The translations under genes were made by a program, and so were the position numbers. A stretch of DNA of 9,940 bases from Chloroflexota bacterium (GTDB lineage Bacteria > Chloroflexota > Dormibacteria > CF-121), in NCBI GenBank assembly GCA_005880605.1, contig VBIS01000110.1:1-9940 (forward strand), in the 5' to 3' direction. Below are positions 1-5,768 of this stretch, in pieces (position 1 is the stretch's first letter; each line of letters opens with the position of its first letter). The notes below the pieces were generated by a model that did not search any database, was not told the origin of the DNA, and saw only the letters and a list, made by a program, of their open reading frames with translations.

Positions 1-812
1 TCGTGGGAGATCAGGATGTCGTGCATCAGGTCATCGAGCTCATCGCGGGTGAGCATCAGGTCGCCGGTGAGCCGGCCGGCCACGCTGGCTCCGAGCATGG
101 CGAAGGTGGGCGGCAGGTGGAGCACCACGGTGTGCAGACCCATGGCGCGGCGAAGCAAATGGACCAGCTCCTCGAAGCTGAAGATGTCGGGACCGGCGGA
201 ATCGACGATCTGATCCGTCGACTCCAGAGCCGTCTGGACCAGCAGCGCGGCGTGGTCGCGAACGTGCATCGGCTGCAACCGGTAGCGGCCGTCGCCCGGG
301 ATCCCGAACACCGGCAGGTGCCGGAGCAGCCAGGCGATGTTGTTGATCAGCACGTCACCCTCGCCAAAGAGCAGGGTGGGGCGGACGATCGCGTACGAGA
401 GGCCCGACGAGCGGACTGCGTTTTCCAGCTCGGCCTTGCCGCGATAGTAGGAGAGATGCGACGAGGTGGGATTCGCGATGCTGGTGTGGACGATGCGGCG
501 GATACCGGCGCGGCGCGCGGCGTCGATCAAGCGTTTGGTGTTGTCGACGGCGATCTTGTGCGGGACGCCGACCCGGGGCGCACGGACCCAGTAGGTGTTG
601 TAGAGGGTGTCGGCGCCGGTGAGCGCGGACACCAGGGCGGTGCTGTCCTCGAAGTCGAGCGGCAGCGCGGGGATTCGGGCCGGTAGGGGATGGCCCGGAT
701 TCGGATGGTTGGTGAGCGTGCGGACGCCCCGGCCGCGCTCGAGCAGCTCGGCGGCGACGAAGCGGCCGCTGTAGCTGAAGGCGCCGGTGACGACGTCGAT
801 GGGTGGGTTCAT
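1..812 (-). CDS. Atypical SDR / NmrA-like NAD(P)-binding protein, partial (C-terminus beyond left edge)
   Basis: The frame is open from an ATG at 812 to the window edge and shows 270 residues. The N-terminus has a Rossmann nucleotide-binding loop, TGAFSYSGR, at residues 9-17. The middle Gly of the usual GxxGxxG is Ser here. A catalytic-type YxxxK pair (Tyr122, Lys126, in SYYRGKAELE) is followed by the sugar-epimerase-like stretch VRPTLLFGEGD at about 143-153. This fits the extended/atypical SDR superfamily (NAD-dependent epimerase, NmrA or NDUFA9-like), whose members reduce, epimerise or simply sense NAD(P). The substrate cannot be told. The ATG overlaps the tetR stop as ATGA (812-809), so the two are translationally coupled and this protein is the likely target of that regulator. 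The family call is firm and the exact function is unknown. Confidence 0.85.
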   Translation of the reverse strand, partial: MNPPIDVVTGAFSYSGRFVAAELLERGRGVRTLTNHPNPGHPLPARIPALPLDFEDSTALVSALTGADTLYNTYWVRAPRVGVPHKIAVDNTKRLIDAARRAGIRRIVHTSIANPTSSHLSYYRGKAELENAVRSSGLSYAIVRPTLLFGEGDVLINNIAWLLRHLPVFGIPGDGRYRLQPMHVRDHAALLVQTALESTDQIVDSAGPDIFSFEELVHLLRRAMGLHTVVLHLPPTFAMLGASVAGRLTGDLMLTRDELDDLMHDILISH

Positions 813-1522
813 GGTTTGTCTCCCGTCCAGGTCGCCGAGGCCAGCGTGGCGTCAGCAATCGGCGCCAGTTGCTTGGCGGTGTCGAAGAGGGCTTCCGCAC
901 GACTCCGATCGCCATCCAGGTGTGTGAGCGTCTCGATCCCGAAGTAAAGGGCCACCGCCGCGTAGGCGAAGTCGGCGGTGGGCAGCATGGAATCGAGGAA
1001 GGTGCCCTTGAGGAGCCGCGCGATCACACTCTCAGCGAACCGGACCCATGGTTCCATGCGGGCAACGACTTCGGGCCGGAGGCTGGGAATGGACGAACCT
1101 CCGGCTACCATCTCCTGCACCGCCGCGACGTGCCCCACCTCGATGTCTTCCGCATAGAGGTGCGACATGACGTCGATCGCATCGGTGACTGAGACCACGT
1201 CCGCAAGGGCCGACTGGTAGCGCGCGAGGCGTTGCGCGCTGGTCAGGTCGAGGGCCGCAAGCAACAGCCGATCGAGCCTGCCGAAGTGATAGAAGATCAA
1301 CGCCTGGTTGAGCTTGCCGGCCCGAGCGATCGCCCGCGCGGTGGTCCCGGGGAAGCCTCGCGTTCGCAGCGTCGTCAGCGCCGCTTCGACGAGCCGGTCG
1401 CGGGTGGCCGACCCCGTGGGACCGGTTGCCTGGGCTGACCGCAAGCGCGGCCGCGCCGGCGGGCGCCGCGTCGACCGGACAGTACGAGTCCGGGTTGTCT
1501 TAAGCGTCTGCTTTGAGCGCAT
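809..1522 (-). CDS. TetR/AcrR-family transcriptional regulator
   Basis: This is a 237-residue protein with a TetR-type DNA-binding domain at about residues 40-87. It includes an alanine-rich helix (RLVEAALTTLRTRG), the helix-turn-helix (TTARAIARAGKLNQALIFYHF) and the typical YHF signature, followed by an all-helical ligand domain of unknown specificity. Residues 1-39 are an unusually long Arg/Thr/Pro-rich basic extension. The ATG at 1522 is chosen because a promoter places +1 on it. A TTG at 1528 gives two more residues, and a TTG at 1444 would remove the extension and give a more usual TetR length. Its stop overlaps the ATG of the SDR gene. A palindromic operator lies on its own start, so autorepression is likely. 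It is probably a local regulator of the SDR gene and perhaps of the divergent methyltransferase. Confidence 0.88.
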   Translation of the reverse strand: MRSKQTLKTTRTRTVRSTRRPPARPRLRSAQATGPTGSATRDRLVEAALTTLRTRGFPGTTARAIARAGKLNQALIFYHFGRLDRLLLAALDLTSAQRLARYQSALADVVSVTDAIDVMSHLYAEDIEVGHVAAVQEMVAGGSSIPSLRPEVVARMEPWVRFAESVIARLLKGTFLDSMLPTADFAYAAVALYFGIETLTHLDGDRSRAEALFDTAKQLAPIADATLASATWTGDKP

Positions 1523-1529
1523 GCTCAAA
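1512..1529. promoter_or_regulatory. Palindromic operator, probably bound by the adjacent TetR regulator
   Basis: TTTGAGC (1512-1518) and GCTCAAA (1523-1529) are perfect 7-bp inverted arms around a 4-bp GCAT spacer. The size and symmetry suit a TetR-family dimer. The right arm touches the -10 box of the tetR promoter and the spacer contains the tetR ATG, so occupancy would block RNA polymerase. A single similar half-site, CTTGAGC (1581-1587), coincides with the -35 box of the divergent methyltransferase promoter. The palindrome is seen directly; which protein binds it is inferred. Confidence 0.6.
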
Positions 1530-1557
1530 TTATGGCCGACCGGCCCCCCGGGCGCAA
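1529..1557 (-). promoter_or_regulatory. Putative sigma70-type promoter for tetR, leaderless
   Basis: On the minus strand, CATAAT (1534-1529, 5 of 6 matches to the -10 consensus) lies 17 bp downstream of TTGCGC (1557-1552, a weak -35 with TTG). The -10 box ends 6 nt before the ATG at 1522, so transcription should start at or within a base or two of the A of the start codon. No Shine-Dalgarno sequence lies immediately upstream, which also suggests a leaderless mRNA. Confidence 0.45.
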
Positions 1558-1581
1558 GCCTCGCGCCAACTCGTTACCGGC

Positions 1582-1609
1582 TTGAGCCCACCGAGCGATT
1601 CGGTACGAT
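1582..1609 (+). promoter_or_regulatory. Putative promoter for the methyltransferase gene
   Basis: TTGAGC (1582-1587) and TACGAT (1604-1609) are separated by 16 bp and match consensus at 4 of 6 positions each. The -10 box ends 9 nt before the ATG at 1619, so the mRNA would have almost no leader. No ribosome binding site is visible. The -35 box contains a copy of the operator half-site found over the tetR start, which could link the two divergent units. Confidence 0.38.
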
Positions 1610-1618
1610 GCCCAAGCG

Positions 1619-2434
1619 ATGAAGGACAAGATCGCCGAGCACAACCGGAACATGTGGGAACGGCTGGCGAAGGCCGGGATGAACTACACGCGTCCCTTCG
1701 GCCGCCTGCCGAAGACGAAAGCCGGCATGCGTCGGTTCATGGATCCTCGGTCCCGTCTGAAAGGCGTGAAGCTCGAGGGGGCACGCGTCCTCGGCCTGGC
1801 CGCGGGCGGTGGATGGGACCCGGTCATCTTTGCCAAGCTCGGCGCCAAGACGACCGTGTTCGACATCTCGCCCACCCAGCTCAAGACGGTCCGCGATCTG
1901 GCCCGGCGTCAGAAGGTCAAGATTCGACTGCTCCGCGGCAACATGAAGGACCTATCGGTCTTCAAGGACGCGTCATTCGATGTCGTCTGGCACTGCCACT
2001 CACTGGTCTTCGTCGACGATGCCACCCGCGTGCTCAAGGAGGTTGGACGAGTGCTGGCGCCGGGGGGGACCTACCTGCTGTCGACCATGCATCCCACGAC
2101 GCTGCGTCTCTACGGCAGTTATAAGGATGGGGGCTGGAGCCCGAAGATCACCTATTTCGAGGACAAGGTCGTCCCCTATACCGACGAGTGGGGCATGACC
2201 TGGACGCTGGGCAAGAAGAAACTGGTCGCGCCGACCATCGAGTTCGGCCACCGCTTCGAAACCATCGTCAACGGCATGGCCGCCGCTGGGATGGTGGTGG
2301 ATGGGATCTGGGAGTTCTCGCCGGGGGACGACGACGAAGAGACCGAGCCGGGCAGCGACGCGCACCTGGACACGCTGTTCCCTGCCTTCATCGAGGTTCG
2401 CGGCCGCAAGCTCCCGCTGCCCGCGAAGCGCTAG
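1619..2434 (+). CDS. Class I SAM-dependent methyltransferase
   Basis: This is a 271-residue protein with a Rossmann-type SAM-binding core. The glycine-rich motif I is VLGLAAGGGWDP at residues 57-68. Asp82 in VFDISP is the acidic residue that usually holds the SAM ribose. The later motifs are LLRGNMKDLS, SFDVVWHCHSLVFVDD and RVLKEVGRVLAPGG, the last a typical post-core UbiE/Methyltransf_11 strand and turn. About 55 residues precede the core and a C-terminal cap of about 110 residues follows, including a conspicuous acidic patch (DDDEETEPG). It resembles UbiE-like small-molecule methyltransferases but the substrate is unknown. The ATG at 1619 lies 9 nt after a -10-like box and lacks a Shine-Dalgarno. 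The gene is divergent from tetR and followed 15 bp later by an SRPBCC gene. Confidence 0.87.
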   Translation: MKDKIAEHNRNMWERLAKAGMNYTRPFGRLPKTKAGMRRFMDPRSRLKGVKLEGARVLGLAAGGGWDPVIFAKLGAKTTVFDISPTQLKTVRDLARRQKVKIRLLRGNMKDLSVFKDASFDVVWHCHSLVFVDDATRVLKEVGRVLAPGGTYLLSTMHPTTLRLYGSYKDGGWSPKITYFEDKVVPYTDEWGMTWTLGKKKLVAPTIEFGHRFETIVNGMAAAGMVVDGIWEFSPGDDDEETEPGSDAHLDTLFPAFIEVRGRKLPLPAKR

Positions 2435-2449
2435 GCTCGGCTGGGCACG

Positions 2450-2911
2450 ATGCCAGTCATCGTTCTGCGGACGCGGGTCGCTGCTCCGCCATCGCGGTGC
2501 TTCGATCTAGCTCGTGATGTCGAGCTCCACCAGCGCTCCACGGCGGCCTCTCGCGAACGGGCGGTTGCAGGCGTCACCTCCGGGCTGCTCGGGTTGGGTG
2601 ACGAGGTCACGTGGGAGGCCACGCACTTTGGGATCCGGCAACGGCTAACATCGCGCATCAGCGAGTTCGATCCGCCGAATCGATTTGTCGATGAGATGAT
2701 CCAGGGCGCCTTTGCGCGGTTCCGTCACGACCACCAATTCCTCGCGGCCGATGGCGGCACGGAGATGGTTGACATCTTCGATTACACGTCGCCGCTGGGG
2801 CCGCTCGGCCGGTTTGCGGATGGTCTTTTCCTTCGGCGCTACATGACCACCCTGTTGCGCGAGCGAAACGCCTACTTGAAACGCGCCGCGGAATCAGTGC
2901 CGTTGGGCTGA
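2450..2911 (+). CDS. SRPBCC-family ligand-binding protein
   Basis: This 153-residue protein fits the SRPBCC (START/Bet v 1/polyketide cyclase-like) fold. It opens with a strand of the type VIVLRTRVAAPPSRCFDLARDV. This is followed by a turn with His27, a middle section LGLGDEVTWEATHFGIRQ, the strand segment ISEFDPPNRFVDEMIQGAFARFRHDHQF, and a C-terminal long helix (FLRRYMTTLLRERNAYLKR). Such proteins enclose a hydrophobic pocket for lipids or polyketide-like ligands, and many small stand-alone versions have no assigned function. It starts 15 bp after the methyltransferase stop and is probably co-transcribed with it. Its last 18 bp overlap the 3' end of the convergent alkylation-repair gene. 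The family call is good and the function is unknown. Confidence 0.8.
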   Translation: MPVIVLRTRVAAPPSRCFDLARDVELHQRSTAASRERAVAGVTSGLLGLGDEVTWEATHFGIRQRLTSRISEFDPPNRFVDEMIQGAFARFRHDHQFLAADGGTEMVDIFDYTSPLGPLGRFADGLFLRRYMTTLLRERNAYLKRAAESVPLG

Positions 2912-3679
2912 CCCGTAGGCTTTGAGGACGTCCGCCCGCTGTCGTGTCGAAAGGTACTTGACCGCCTCGCGCACCGTCACGCCCGAGGCAATAGCGCAGC
3001 GAGGGAGGAGCCACTGATACACGAGGTCGGGCCGTTTCTTGGCCGTCTCGCGTAGCACCCAGCCGATCGCTTTCCGGATGAAGAACTCGCGGTCGTTGAG
3101 CATGGCCTCGGCATATCGTGTGAATCGGGCGAAGTCGCCTTCGCCGCGGCGTAAAGGCCGCAGCAGCGCCAGCATCGCGCAACGGCGTAGCCAGAAATCA
3201 TCATCCGTCGCCCAGCGGTCGAGCACTCGCAACAGTGCTGGCGAACGCTCAACCAGGGGACCGACGATCGCGATCGCCAGCTCGTCGACAAAGGCCCACG
3301 TCTTCGACTCACGGACCAACCGCTCCAGCAGTTTCATGTCGGCCGGCCGGAGCAGTGGCTCGAAGGCCTCCAGGAGCAAGACCGCTATCATCCGGCGTTC
3401 GAACACGGGGCGGCTCCAAAGGATGGTGACGAGCGCGACCAGGGCTCGACGGTCGAGTCCGGCATGCTCCTTCTTGAGCGCTCGCACGACCTGACGCATT
3501 GCCGGGAGCCCGACGCCGAAGAACTCGAGGTCGCTCTTTAGATAGGCCTTTTCCGCGGGAGCTCGTGCCGGATTGCGTTGGCGGCGCAGCTCGACATCGA
3601 TCGCGGCGGCCAGGGCCGACGGGCGAACCAGCCGCGCCCTAGTGGAGCTTGGGGAGGACCTGCTTGCCGAAGACGTCAA
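2894..3679 (-). CDS. AlkD-like DNA alkylation repair protein (HEAT-repeat glycosylase)
   Basis: The protein belongs to the AlkC/AlkD superfamily, in which a curved array of HEAT-like repeats removes cationic alkylated bases (N3/N7-alkylpurines) without flipping them. Diagnostic stretches are KAYLKSDLEFFGVGLPAMRQ near the N-terminus and ESKTWAFVDELA, whose Trp and Asp fit the AlkD lesion-facing pair. Others are DDFWLRRCAMLALLRPLRRG and DREFFIRKAIGWVLRETAKK. The start is uncertain. The family match begins at about LAAAIDVELRR, but no ATG or GTG lies just before it. TTG at 3679 is used here (261 residues, 41-nt overlap with the oxidoreductase gene). CTG at 3631, just after the upstream stop, would give a more normal length. 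It is the last gene of the probable uppP operon. Confidence 0.85.
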   Translation of the reverse strand: MTSSASRSSPSSTRARLVRPSALAAAIDVELRRQRNPARAPAEKAYLKSDLEFFGVGLPAMRQVVRALKKEHAGLDRRALVALVTILWSRPVFERRMIAVLLLEAFEPLLRPADMKLLERLVRESKTWAFVDELAIAIVGPLVERSPALLRVLDRWATDDDFWLRRCAMLALLRPLRRGEGDFARFTRYAEAMLNDREFFIRKAIGWVLRETAKKRPDLVYQWLLPRCAIASGVTVREAVKYLSTRQRADVLKAYGSAQRH

Positions 3680-4619
3680 TCCATTCGAGCTGATTCCGCC
3701 CCACGTTGTGAAGGTAGACGCGATCGAACCCGAGGTCGATGAACTTCTGGATCTCGCGCGCGTGGGCATCCGGATTGGATGAGATCAGCATGCGGCCCTT
3801 GAAGTCTTCGGGCCTGACGATCTTCGCCATTTGCTCGAAGTCATACGGTGAGCGGATGTCGGCCTTGGGGAACTTCATGCCGCCATTCGGCCATTCACCC
3901 ATGGCATTGCGCATGGCTTCCTCGTCGGTCGGCGCCCAGGAGAGGTGGAGCTGGAGGATCTTGTGCAGCTTCGATGGATCTTTGCCGGCCTCGCGCGCAC
4001 CCTTCTCGAAACGTTCGAAGACCGTGCCAATCTTCTCCTCCGGGGCGCCGACCGTGATGATCCCATCGCAAAATCGCCCGGTCTTCTCTGCGGTGACCGG
4101 TCCGGCGGTGGCGACGTAGACGGGCGGCGGCTGCTCCGGCATGGTCCAGAGGCGCATCGTTTCCATCTTGTAGTACTCGCCGCTGTGTTTCACGTCCTTC
4201 CCCGTGAAGAGTTTGCGGATGATTTCGATCGACTCGAACATCCGGTTGATGCGCTCCGCTACCTCCGGCCAGTAGCCGGCCACGATGTGCTCGTTGAGCG
4301 CCTCGCCGGATCCCAACCCGAGCCAGAACCGACCAGGGTACATCGCGCTCATGGTGGCTGCCGCCTGGGCAATGATCGCCGGGTGGGAACGAAACGACGG
4401 GCAGGTGACGCCCGGGCCGATGTCGCCGCGCGTGTGCTCCGCCGCTGCCGTCATGAAGGACCACACGAACGACGCCTGCCCTTGCTGCGGGACCCACGGC
4501 TGAACATGATCGGCCGCCATCACCCCCGAGAACCCGGAGGCTTCCGCCTTCTCGCAAAATGAGACCAGCTCACGCGGATGGAACTGTTCGAGCATGGCCG
4601 CATAGCCGATTTGCGCCAT
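3639..4619 (-). CDS. F420-dependent LLM-class oxidoreductase, G6PDH-like subgroup
   Basis: This is a 326-residue TIM-barrel flavin/F420 oxidoreductase of the luciferase-like monooxygenase superfamily, close in pattern to F420-dependent glucose-6-phosphate dehydrogenase (FGD, about 336 residues). Asp37-His38 and Trp42 (AADHVQPW), Glu106 (GLGSGEALNEH), PSFRSHPAIIAQAAATMSAM and PGRFWLGLG are the hallmark motifs. The His, Trp and Glu correspond to catalytic or F420-contact residues of FGD as I recall them. Of FGD's three sugar-phosphate-binding basic residues, two look aligned (Lys in FPKADIRSP, Arg in FKGRMLISS). The first (Lys198 in FGD) falls at Ala/Pro in VGAPEEK, so glucose-6-phosphate may not be the substrate. 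The ATG lies 16 bp after the upstream gene, whose stop is embedded in TAAGGGGA, a distant Shine-Dalgarno. Its cofactor is made by the divergent cof operon. Confidence 0.9.
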   Translation of the reverse strand: MAQIGYAAMLEQFHPRELVSFCEKAEASGFSGVMAADHVQPWVPQQGQASFVWSFMTAAAEHTRGDIGPGVTCPSFRSHPAIIAQAAATMSAMYPGRFWLGLGSGEALNEHIVAGYWPEVAERINRMFESIEIIRKLFTGKDVKHSGEYYKMETMRLWTMPEQPPPVYVATAGPVTAEKTGRFCDGIITVGAPEEKIGTVFERFEKGAREAGKDPSKLHKILQLHLSWAPTDEEAMRNAMGEWPNGGMKFPKADIRSPYDFEQMAKIVRPEDFKGRMLISSNPDAHAREIQKFIDLGFDRVYLHNVGRNQLEWIDVFGKQVLPKLH

Positions 4620-4635
4620 GCCGTTAATTGTCCCC

Positions 4636-4890
4636 TTAGCGGTTGTAGCGGGGCTGGTCTGAAGTTGCGGGACCGCGCGGCCGCGCGAAGGAGGCGAGTG
4701 CTGCCCCGGCGATGGCGATGATCAGCGCCAGGATGATGTGCTTCAGTCGCAGGGTTGGCCCCGGCAGGATCAAGCTCTCCTGGGCCGTCCGCACGAAGAG
4801 ATAAAAGACCATCGCTAGCAGCCCGATGAAGAAAATGACGACACCCGCGAAGAATGCCATCGGGTTGTTTTGGATCGGGTTGTTCTCCAT
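4636..4890 (-). CDS. Small two-helix membrane protein, unknown function
   Basis: This 84-residue protein has a polar Asn/Pro-rich N-terminus in which NNPIQ is followed by NNPMA, from an 11-bp direct repeat ATCGGGTTGTT at 4859 and 4874. A first hydrophobic helix spans about residues 12-33 and a second about 50-68. A basic, proline-containing tail ends in RYNR. I do not recognise a family. The start is well supported: AGGAGGA lies about 4 nt before the ATG at 4890. The gene is 15 bp downstream of uppP and 16 bp upstream of the F420-dependent oxidoreductase, so it is almost certainly co-transcribed with both. The context (lipid carrier phosphatase and F420 enzyme) does not settle its job. Confidence 0.72.
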   Translation of the reverse strand: MENNPIQNNPMAFFAGVVIFFIGLLAMVFYLFVRTAQESLILPGPTLRLKHIILALIIAIAGAALASFARPRGPATSDQPRYNR

Positions 4891-4905
4891 CTGTCCTCCT
4901 GGATA

Positions 4906-5748
4906 TCAGCGGCTCAGCAAGATCAGCGAAAGGATCCCGAAGGCCGCGCAGTAGTAAGCGAACGGATCAAGCCGCCCCACCCGAAAGTATCGCATGAGAA
5001 AGGCGACGCTCATGAAGGCGGCAACTCCGGCGGCGACGCCCCCGAGCAAATAGACCGGCAGGTGTGGCCGGGCCACCGGCGTGAAGAGGTCCGGAATTTT
5101 CAACACGCCCGCCCCGAAGATGATGGGCGTCGCGAGCAGGAACGCGAAGCGTGCCGAGGCCTCGTGCGTCAGGTTGGCAAGCAGGCCCGCGACCATGGTG
5201 CTGCCCGAGCGCGAGATGCCCGGGAGCAGCGCCAGGATCTGCGCCGAGCCGATGCCAACCGCAGTGCGGACGCTCAGCCCATCGAGCCGGGTGCGTTCGC
5301 CTTCGAGGGCGACCGCGCGGCGTCGCACGCGCTCGCCGACGAACATGATGACGCCGTTGGCGATCAGGAAGGCCGCGGCCGCCCTGGGATTAGCGAACAG
5401 GCTCTGCACCTGCTTCTGGAAGAGAACGCCAACCAGGCCGGCTGGGACGGTGCCGGCGATCAGCCGCCAGCCGAGCCGCTCCTCCGGGGTGCCGTGCATG
5501 CGGCCGTCGATCAGGCTGCGAAACACCGCCCGGACGATTGCAAGCCAGTCCTGCCAGAAGTAGATGAGCAACGCAGTGGCGGTGCCGACGTGGAGCAGCA
5601 CCACGAAGGCCAGGAAGGTTGGGTCGGCCTGGTTGACGTTCCAGCCGAGCAGCTTCGGGAGGATGACCGTATGGCCCAGACTGCTGACCGGAAAAAGCTC
5701 CGTGACGCCCTGGAGTACTGCCAATACGAGGGCCTGGAAGAGCGACAT
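4906..5748 (-). CDS. uppP: Undecaprenyl-diphosphate phosphatase UppP (BacA)
   Basis: UppP dephosphorylates undecaprenyl diphosphate to undecaprenyl phosphate in the cytoplasmic membrane, recycling the lipid carrier for peptidoglycan and other envelope polymers. Overexpression of family members gives bacitracin resistance. At 280 residues the length is normal. The first signature, QGVTELFPVSSLGH at 13-26, carries Glu17 and His26. Gln13 occupies the first position of the (E/Q)xxxE motif. The second signature is LPGISRSGSTMVAG with the PGxSRSxxT core. About eight hydrophobic segments are visible, including FLAFVVLLHVGTATALLIYF and PVYLLGGVAAGVAAFMSVAF. The ATG at 5748 is preceded by AGGA about 5 nt upstream. 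It is divergent from cofD with only 20 bp between the two start codons, and it heads a probable four-gene minus-strand operon. Confidence 0.96.
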   Translation of the reverse strand: MSLFQALVLAVLQGVTELFPVSSLGHTVILPKLLGWNVNQADPTFLAFVVLLHVGTATALLIYFWQDWLAIVRAVFRSLIDGRMHGTPEERLGWRLIAGTVPAGLVGVLFQKQVQSLFANPRAAAAFLIANGVIMFVGERVRRRAVALEGERTRLDGLSVRTAVGIGSAQILALLPGISRSGSTMVAGLLANLTHEASARFAFLLATPIIFGAGVLKIPDLFTPVARPHLPVYLLGGVAAGVAAFMSVAFLMRYFRVGRLDPFAYYCAAFGILSLILLSR

Positions 5749-5762
5749 CGTTTTCCTATGAT
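5734..5762 (+). promoter_or_regulatory. Putative leaderless promoter of the cofD operon
   Basis: TATGAT (5757-5762, 5 of 6 to consensus) ends 6 nt before the cofD ATG at 5769. This puts the expected transcription start on the A of the start codon. A weak CTGGAA (-35) lies 17 bp upstream at 5734-5739, inside the uppP coding region. No proper Shine-Dalgarno is present; GGA directly abuts the ATG. The TANNNT-N6-ATG arrangement is the pattern known for leaderless genes in several high-GC phyla. Confidence 0.5.
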
Positions 5763-5768
5763 GCTGGA

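Noticed and set aside
3..686. Plus-strand open frame of 227 residues
   Set aside because: It is antisense to the SDR gene, which has a recognisable nucleotide-binding loop and YxxxK.
2894..2911. 18-bp overlap of convergent gene ends (SRPBCC and AlkD-like)
   Set aside because: Both stops are well supported by protein families, and short tail-to-tail overlaps are common in compact genomes.
4859..4884. 11-bp direct repeat ATCGGGTTGTT, two copies 15 bp apart
   Set aside because: It is within the coding region of the small membrane protein and in phase with codons, giving the NNPIQ/NNPMA peptide repeat; there is no sign of a regulatory role.
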